Shown: piece after piece, positions 56,614 through 64,000 of the stretch | Layout: every line of letters begins with the position of its first letter | Position numbering within the stretch: position 1 is the first letter of the stretch | Source of the DNA: Artemisia argyi | Taxonomy: Eukaryota; Streptophyta; Magnoliopsida; Asterales; Asteraceae | DNA length: 64,000 nt | Direction of reading: 5' to 3' | Assembly: GCA_030686995.1 (NCBI GenBank) | Contig: CM060697.1 | Span: 100,968,772-101,032,771, forward strand | The notes under the pieces: model-generated | What the model was told of the DNA's origin: nothing | What the model saw: the letters and a program-made list of their open reading frames with translations, nothing else | Databases searched by the model: none | Position numbers and translations under genes: made by a program

Positions 56614-56616
56614 AGT

Positions 56617-59600
56617 TGATTGATGCTAAACCGTCAACCAAAGTCAAACACGGATGTGGTCAAGATGGTCAAACAGCCTAGAACCAATGCTCCGTGGAAG
56701 TACAGTGTTTTCCCGGGTCGTATGTCCCGACGAGGTGTGAATTGTAATCAAAACGGTTATTTGATCGGGTGAATTTGGATAGGAAAAGGGTTTTAAAGGT
56801 TTTGAGTGATTACGCTACGGAAATATAAGTGAGAACGATTAAACACACTATATTAACAATAACGCGAAACTTAATTAACTTTAAAACGTAATCTAAGAAT
56901 TTAAAATCAGAATTTGCTTATACGTAAGCAGAAAAATAAGCCAAACGGCTTAAATAGAAGCTATCACTTTATTTATGTTTTTGTTTTTCTTATTTTACAA
57001 ACTACTTTTAATAACGTAACCTAAAATTAAAAACGCAAAAGTTATTTAAATAAAACGCGAGTTAAAATTAAAATAAACGCGAGTGCGCGAAATAAAAAGT
57101 GAATTTTACGCTACGCTAATCCTACGGACATGAAAATTATATTTTTACGATCCTAACAATCAAAGAAAATTTTAGAAAAAAGAAAATTATTTTTTTGACT
57201 TTTTAATTATTTATTATTAATTAGAAACTATTTAAACTTAATTAAACTAATTAAACTAAATTACTTATAATAAATACTAAATTAAAAGTTAAAATTATAA
57301 AAATTATTCTACAACTACATTAAAGTAATATAAACTTTATAAAAATATAAAATTTCCTAAATACTAATTAATAAGCTATTTTTACAATTTAATACTAATT
57401 ATTATTTAATACCTAATTTAACTATTTTTAATTTTAATAAATACTAAACTAATTTATAAAATTATGAAATTTTTTACCTAAATACTTAATACTAGCAGAA
57501 ACTTATAAAAAATTTGAAAAGCTGAAAAGGATTATAAATAAGCAGTTGATTAAGTTAATAAGCAAGAATAAGCTAAAAAGGCTAGGTGATATATAAATAC
57601 TAGATTTTGTAAGGTTGTAATGAGAAAAGACCCAAGGGCAGTTGGTAGTGTGTTGTGATGTTGTGCATGTATGCTTCCCGTATGACCCAGGTTCGAATCC
57701 CACTTAACCCCATTTTTTTTTTATTATTTTTATTTTTGATTTTTTTCTTTTGCAAAACTTCTTAACTACTAAAATTATGAAACTTTTGAAAAACCAGCTA
57801 TTCTAAAATACTGAAATAAGCACAGTGGAAAGCTTATTGCTCAACAGTTGAGCAAAAATAAGCAAAAATGAAATTTTAGAGACTAAAAAAACTAGGAATA
57901 AGCTACAAACTGAGCAAAATATTGAAATAAGCTGACAACAAGCTGAGTGGTATTCAAAATAAGCTGGAACAATAATAAAAAGCGCAGGGAATAAGCTTAT
58001 AAGCTAAAATAAGCAATCCAAGCCACCACAGACCAAACAGGCCTGAGAGGGTGTTTTCAGCCCTTGTTGGGGTGATTTGGGGCTGCTGTGGGACCCACAG
58101 AGGAGGTTGGGAGGCCAAACCTAATGGTGAACTAACAAGGTAACCTGAGGGGCTTTCCAACGCACCCAAGATCAGGCAATAAGCACAAGACTTGAGCTTC
58201 TTATGGGCTTGGGAAAAAGGATCAAACAGCACAAGTAAAAACTAAAAGTGAGATCATGAAATAAGCAGGCCAACCAAATTAGCATTTAAAGCTCAAACCA
58301 ATCTAATAAACAATAATAACTACAACTAGGAATAATAATTAGAACAAAAACAACAACAATAATTACGGACACAACAAGATGTTTGACAAGTTCAGCTCAT
58401 GAATTAAAGAAAAAAGTAGCAGCAGCATGAGCAAGAAGCAATATTAAGCTCAAACAAACACATAAGCAAACAAGCTCACAAGAGCTTATCAAAACACTTA
58501 AAAAACAATTACTTAAGACTACAGGTTGCAAAAACAACAAGAACATCAAGAACAAACAACAAAAAAAGGGTAACAAGCTCAGTTCTTACTGAGCCTATCA
58601 GCAAACAGTCCACAATAAGCTAAAAGGGGGCTTCTAAATAAGCACTAGATAAGCAGAGAATGGGAAACTAAAAATGACCCTATGTAGTCTACCTATGGGG
58701 TTTTCTAAATCAGCAAACAACACAACCTATCACCCAGAATTGAGCAATCTGAGATTGATCAAAAGTGGGTCAGTTCGCACAAAGGTCTGGGTGCAGGGGA
58801 GGTGATTAAGCAGACAGTCTGTTTTGGCTTGGCTTTTTACTAATCTACTTCAATCCTAACACTGAGAAATCACTACATATATAAAATTTAACTAACAAAC
58901 TGCTCAGAGAATCATTTTCAAGTACTTTCAATATGATTTGAATTCTGAAATTGATTTTTAAAAATGGCCTTTTGAAAATTGAGTTAAACTTGTATTGATG
59001 CAAGTTTTTGAGCAAAAGTGACTAAGAGGCAAATCTAAGTGCACAGATCTATTGAGTGTGTAAAAACAAACTAACATAGGCTGAGTGAGAGACCTAAAAT
59101 GCTTACAATCTAAATCGTTCTACATGGCCACAACTCAACTGTTGAGGGCCTGCAGATTTTAACTTCATAAGCCAATCCTACCACCTAATCTGCAATATGT
59201 TACAATTGTTCCTAAACAACTTCCATGATCAAATGATAGCAAAATCCAATCCAATACATGACCTAAACCTAGTTTGACTGTCAGAAGTCAACTGCACCAA
59301 ACACTACTTTAGTTATCCAAAAACTTTATAAAAACTATTTTAAACTGTCTAACTACGAGACTAAACAACATTAGGCATACATGAACTCTTTTAAAGCAAA
59401 TGAGACAATCATTATCATACCAATAATCAGAATAAGCAAAAAGGAATAAGCAGTGGCCAATGAACATATCTAGATAACCAGTCATAAACAAAGCTAGAAA
59501 CTTTTACTTAATTAAAAAAAGGGATTACAATCTGAGTTTTTTAAAAGCTGAAATACTTAATAAAGACTTAACTAAAACTACTTTTTACACTAAATTACCT

Positions 59601-60648
59601 ACTACTAAATTAACTACTGGCCATCAAATGGCTTACAACTTCTTTATAAATACTAAAAAATATAAAAAGAAACTTCATTGAACCAGGCTTCTCTTTCTTT
59701 CTTTTTCACTTCTGTCCTCTTTGTCTGGTGTGCTTGTGTTGCTTTTGTTCCCTGGAAACATCACCTAGCCATTGACATGACTGCTCTTGCTTTTTATTCG
59801 AGCCCTAGATCAGTGTTGGAGATATAAGGGTGTGGGGGACAATTGGGTTGAGGTTGACTTTGTTTGAGGTATAGGGTGGCTGAGTAGGATGTGTTGGAGA
59901 GGAGGGGGGGGACAAAGTTGTTGGGGTGGCAGTGATGGTGTCTGGGATTGTGCTTGTTGTTTTGGCGGGGGAGAAGGAAATGGGGAAGGGGTTGAGTTGT
60001 TAAACGGTTTGTTTTTTTTTTTTATTAAAAAGAGTGAAGTGGGCTGTGGTGGACTTGGGCCTAGGATGGATTGGGTAGTAAATTGGGTTAAGGGTGTAGT
60101 GGATTTAGGATTGGGTTAGAAAATACAAAGGGTCCGTTTGTTTTGTCTAGTATTAGTCACAAGGACTAATTTTGCACATATGCTGAAATTAAGGGACCAG
60201 AATTGCCATCCATCCATAGTATTCCAAGGGACTGATTTTGCCATATTTCAATAACACAAGGGCCACAAAAGACATTTCTCACTTTTAAAAATTCCCAGGG
60301 ATTGATTTCGTCAGTTTCCCAAACTGCAGGGACCAAAAGTGTAAATTTTCCAAAGTTTTTACCTAAGGATAAATTTTGATAATATTTGACTTTTAAACAC
60401 CTTAGGTTGACTTTTCTTTCAAAACAAATGCGTAGGGACTAGTTTTGTAAATTTTTGAAAGTCGGGGGACTAAAACTGCCAATTGTGTAAACTTTGCTCG
60501 TTTTCTATTGTTTTTGCTCATTTTGCATTAGAAACGTATAAAATACAATCCCTGGGATATTTTAAGTATTTTGATGCATTTCTGAGCGTTTTCGGATGTT
60601 TTGGTAATTTAAATACGACAAAAATGATGAGTGTTTGAGCACTCATCA
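56617..60648 (-). repeat. 5' LTR of the Athila-like element, 4,032 bp
   Basis: Right copy; the promoter-bearing 5' LTR in the element's orientation. Equal in length to the left copy, because one G fewer in the run near 59905 is balanced by one T more in the run near 60012. No other difference was noticed by eye. Confidence 0.95.
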
Positions 60649-61149
60649 AAGGTCATGGCTAGGCCATGACGAGATGACCATGTAAGTTTACTTAGGCGTA
60701 AACATGAAACAAGGAATTAGGCGATAACTTGAACAAGCAATTTGGATCTACTTCACTTAAAAAGGAACCATGAGATATTACAAAGAGAAAATGGTCATAC
60801 AAGACTTATGAAACTACCCCTAATAACAATCTTCATGTACTAATAAACTTTCCTAAGTTTATTCAAATATCGGACATGTAACTTTTCGGATCAAAACTTA
60901 TATATATATACTTTATCAACTACTACAATAGTAGGGAGCCTCATGTGAGGAGTTCATTATGTAAGCCGTCGAGATGAGTTGTGGATTTACGAATTAAAGT
61001 GTCCTGGCTCCTCGAACGCTTACTAACATGACTTCTGAATTATGTCGGCCCGAACGGTAGTAAACGATATACCAAAACATACATGTTTCATGAATCATTT
61101 CTTTCAAAGACTTACATTATACATCATACCACATCATGGACTAAATGCA

Positions 61150-61150
<1 letters not shown>

Positions 61151-61231
<81 letters not shown>
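61151..61231. repeat. (AT)n microsatellite, ~81 bp
   Basis: Uninterrupted AT repeat inside the outer LTR. Confidence 0.98.
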
Positions 61232-61232
<1 letters not shown>

Positions 61233-61797
61233 CACTACTTTATATTCATTACTCCGATCCTAAGTCGCAACATTCGTTTATAGGTTGCTCGTAGAAACCT
61301 TCACGATTCAACCGTTACATTAATTACTTGCTATCTTACTTAAGGTGAGTTCATAGCCCCACTTTACATTACTTCAATGTTTTACAAACCCTTGGGGGGA
61401 ATACATGCTATTATTTTTTTACTCGAACACAATGCTTTCTACTGTATGCTATTCGACTATGTTTTATTATCACTAAGTAACATCCTTGCCAAACCAAGAT
61501 CCCTTATTATGAACCATTTAATCACTTGCGAGGGTTACTTGCAAGTGAGCGCGAATATTGTGAATAGGCCTATTGGGATTGACGAATCCCATTTGTTTTG
61601 ACTAAGTTCAAACAAATGCATTAATATTTGAGACATTAGGTATGACGGCAAAGTACCTACCGGGATAAATCTGCCGATCGATATTGGTACACGTTAATGT
61701 TTTGGTGTCATAAGCTTGGTGAATTAATAACCTTTCCGGGCATATAACAACGTAGCCCATCTTTGTTTTCTAACTATTAGTGTGAGTCTATAGCTCA

Positions 61798-61982
61798 CAC
61801 TACGATTATTGTGTTCAAACGATTTAACTACAAACACTACGATTATTGTGTTCAAACGATTTAACTACAAACACTACGATTATTATGTTCAAACGATTTA
61901 ACTACAAACACTACGATTATTGTGTTCAAACGATTTAACTACAAACACTACGATTATTGTGTTCAACGATTTAACTACCAAC
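61798..61982. repeat. 37-bp minisatellite, five units
   Basis: Units begin CACTACGATTATTGTGTTCA at 61798, 61835, 61872, 61909 and 61946. The first four are near-identical; the fifth lacks one base, and a partial unit follows. Confidence 0.95.
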
Positions 61983-62327
61983 ACATTGTGTTCAAACATT
62001 AAACAAACTCTATGAATATCACTCAACCTTTGTGTTGACCTCTCAAGCATGTATTTCAGGTTCATGACGATCAAGGATGGCACGGAAGGACACGGATACT
62101 CAAGAGGGCTATAAATTTTATTATCATTCAAAAACTCATTTAATGTGATTTGTAAACATGGAACCATTTGGGACCTCATTTTGTAATCTCTGATATTTAT
62201 ATAATTTGAATGATAAATCTTTTAAAACGACTCAATTGGAGTTCGTTTTCTATTATTGTGACTATTGTGCCGTCGAGTAACACCCAGTTTGAATTCCGCT
62301 GCAACCTTGAATTGGGGGTGTTACAGA

Positions 62328-62345
62328 TTGGTACCAGAGCCATGG
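62328..62345 (+). promoter_or_regulatory. Primer-binding site of the outer gypsy element
   Basis: TTGGTACCAGAGCCATGG two bases after the LTR's TGTTACA end. It is a one-base variant of TGGTATCAGAGCC (tRNA-iMet). Confidence 0.85.
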
Positions 62346-64000
62346 TTATAGAGAAACGGGTCTAATTGAGACCTAAACTATAACTACACATACAAGCAAA
62401 AACATTTTATAGCCTTCCGCTCTCCGTGTCTTCCATCCTCCAGACGATTATGGACTTAGTAAGTATGTTATGATACACAAACATATTAGTATATTCATAT
62501 ATACCCATTTTGAGCATTTCCCCGCAGACATTTTTATGCTACACAAACATAATTGCATATTAATATATGTACCCTAAACATAATTGAGCATTTCCCCGTA
62601 AGCATTTTATACTACATGAACATATTAGTATATTGATATATAAACTCGGTTTATTTTCAATTATTTATCTAAACAATGGACTAAACATATCTGCGTATGC
62701 CTATTCTAGGGCATTACGACACAACCAGATTCTCCCAATCATGTTCCTACTCCAACATTTTATGTCCAAGACATTGTAACTAATTGCAATGGTCTTTCCT
62801 ATTTTCCAAGACATTGTATTATACAATGGTCTTAATCATTTCTCAAATGTTTTGAGTTGCACAATGGTCTAACCTACTTCCGAGACATTGTGAATTGCAC
62901 AATGGTCTAACCTACTTCCGAGACATTATGAATTACACAATGGTCTAACCTACTTCCGAGACATTGTGTTTTGCGCAATGGTCTCTAGAATCATTCTATC
63001 ACATCATCAATATCATTTCATATGACATCAAAAACCCATCACAATCTATCGATTTCAAAACAAGAAATATGAGATTTCTAAAAGACAAACAAATCCATCA
63101 CCTACAAAAGCTGAAGTTCAGCCCTACATTCATCAAAGTTTTCTTCTGAAACCTTCATTATTAAAAGTTCGTGATCCTGGCCAAGTATGTTCTATTTTAG
63201 AACTACTTAAAACTTCCTTTCCATACGTACCTACCCTTACTATCTTCTATGCGATAGAATATGAAAACATAGGTTACAAGTCTTGTATGGGCGGGACTTG
63301 CAACTGAATTGTTTGACATCGCCTTTGTTTAGTGGACAGTTTCCCGAAAGCAACGGACATATCACAAGTATACCTAATTTAGGTATTTGGAAATTTTATC
63401 GAACCTTTGCTAAATATAGACTAGTCACCTATATTTAACCTAGGGACAGTGGAATATAGTATGACTAACTATATTCGACTTAAAATTTTCAAATACTGAG
63501 AATAGTTGTGCTAGGGTTATGTTCAGGTTAATTTCCTACATGAACTCGATAAACCACCAGAATACATTAAAACTATCTAGAGACACGATAGTGCCTTACC
63601 ACTCAGCAAGATCTTAACACCTCATTTGTATGATCTAAATTCATTCTTGAAAATTTTCATTTATGAGATAATCCGAACTACTATCTTGGGATAGTTATCA
63701 ATTATTCTCTTCATCCTGTAGAAGTACTATCCTGTTTAGGTCCTAAGGATACCATTCCATCATAAACTTTTAAAATCTCTTAAGATTTTTAAAGCAAACT
63801 CAACATCTATACCTAAGAGTATAATGTTAAGCATACACACTTTTGTTCATCAACATATCACAACATTATCTTCACAACCGTTACAAACACAAGCTCATTA
63901 ACAGATCTTGAGGCACTTTTAAAGCTCAAATCATCCTTAGTTACACCACAAGTACCCTCATCAGCTTTACAAGATTGAATATTCATCTTGTACTTTTGGA
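62346..64000 (+). other. Leader of the outer gypsy element, no coding seen
   Basis: About 1.65 kb of interior DNA to the window end, with no gag-like frame. It holds the 38-bp repeat at 62768-62990. The coding region presumably lies beyond 64000. Confidence 0.5.
62768..62990. repeat. Degenerate 38-bp tandem repeat, about six units
   Basis: Units of the form GACATTGTGAATTGCACAAT + GGTCTAACCTACTTCCGA. The central copies (about 62880-62970) are near-identical; outer ones are diverged. Each unit contains CATTGT facing ACAATG, so each can form a small hairpin. Confidence 0.85.

Larger units (their letters stand above)
49713..60648 (-). mobile_element. Young Athila-like non-autonomous retrotransposon with 4-kb LTRs
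   Basis: Two direct repeats of 4,032 bp (49713-53744 and 56617-60648), each starting TGATTGATGC and ending GCACTCATCA, flank a 2,872-bp interior. Perfect AAGGT duplications sit outside. On the minus strand the interior begins with a GGCGCCGCTGCCGGGGA primer site and ends in a purine tract, so the element reads right to left. Its one long ORF is gag-like; no protease, reverse transcriptase, RNase H or integrase is present, so it must rely on a partner element. By eye the two LTRs differ only in a G-run and a T-run length, which implies very recent insertion. Confidence 0.93.
60654..62325 (+). repeat. Outer Ty3/gypsy LTR, right part
   Basis: Continuation of the LTR that starts at 47659. Ends AATTGGGGGTGTTACA, the inverted match of TGTAACA, followed directly by a primer-binding site. 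It carries an (AT)n tract and a 37-bp minisatellite. Confidence 0.75.

Noticed and set aside
61798..61982. CRISPR array (regular 37-bp repeat)
   Set aside because: Units are directly adjacent with no unique spacers, and the DNA is plant nuclear; a minisatellite.

Overview
The window looks like repeat-rich nuclear DNA of a flowering plant. It is AT-rich, has long (AT)n microsatellites, and carries plant MITEs, Helitrons and LTR/LINE retroelements. Its only intact gene is a plant-type UDP-glycosyltransferase. Several retroelement proteins resemble families I associate with Asteraceae (daisy family, perhaps the Anthemideae tribe). That placement is recognition from memory, not a search result.

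Layout. 1-5 kb: a broken LINE (endonuclease, reverse transcriptase, zf-RVT) ending in an (AT)n tract. 6.7-9.4 kb: a cluster of degraded Helitrons, two of them head to tail. 9.5-14.6 kb: a dense run of non-autonomous DNA transposons (two PIF/Harbinger-type with TAA/TTA duplications, a foldback element, Stowaway-like and hAT-like elements). 14.9 kb: an F-box fragment. 16.2-20.1 kb: a minus-strand Ty3/gypsy relic split by a gag-protease-only Ty1/copia element, which keeps its 5-bp target duplication but has almost no 5' LTR. 21 kb: a small reverse-transcriptase fragment. 24.5-26 kb: the UGT gene on the minus strand, with a TATA box and a poly(A) signal. 26.6-33.5 kb: a Mutator-type MITE with a perfect 9-bp duplication, a 172-bp tandem duplication, a second foldback element, and a hAT MITE whose right half plus host flank is amplified in tandem. 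34.5-36.2 kb: a Pack-MULE (perfect 9-bp duplication, ~190-bp terminal inverted repeats) carrying exons and at least one intron of a plastid-type EngB/YihA GTPase gene. 37.8-45.2 kb: a Ty1/copia element with a complete 789-bp 5' LTR, a polyprotein broken by stops and one frameshift, and a 3' LTR cut off after ~79 bp. 45.2-47.6 kb: a possible Sirevirus-like relic. 47.7-64 kb: one LTR (~3.7 kb) of a Ty3/gypsy element, interrupted by a younger Athila-like non-autonomous element (49713-60648) with two 4,032-bp LTRs, a perfect AAGGT duplication and one gag-like ORF.

There is no operon-like organisation. Apart from the UGT gene, and perhaps the gag-like ORF of the young element, nothing here looks like an intact protein gene. 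The most unusual items are the Pack-MULE with its intron-containing GTPase fragment, the giant-LTR element with a tRNA-like Pol III box inside its LTR, the copia element with a 23-bp 5' LTR, and the tandem MITE-plus-flank array. All element boundaries come from reading terminal repeats and target duplications by eye.
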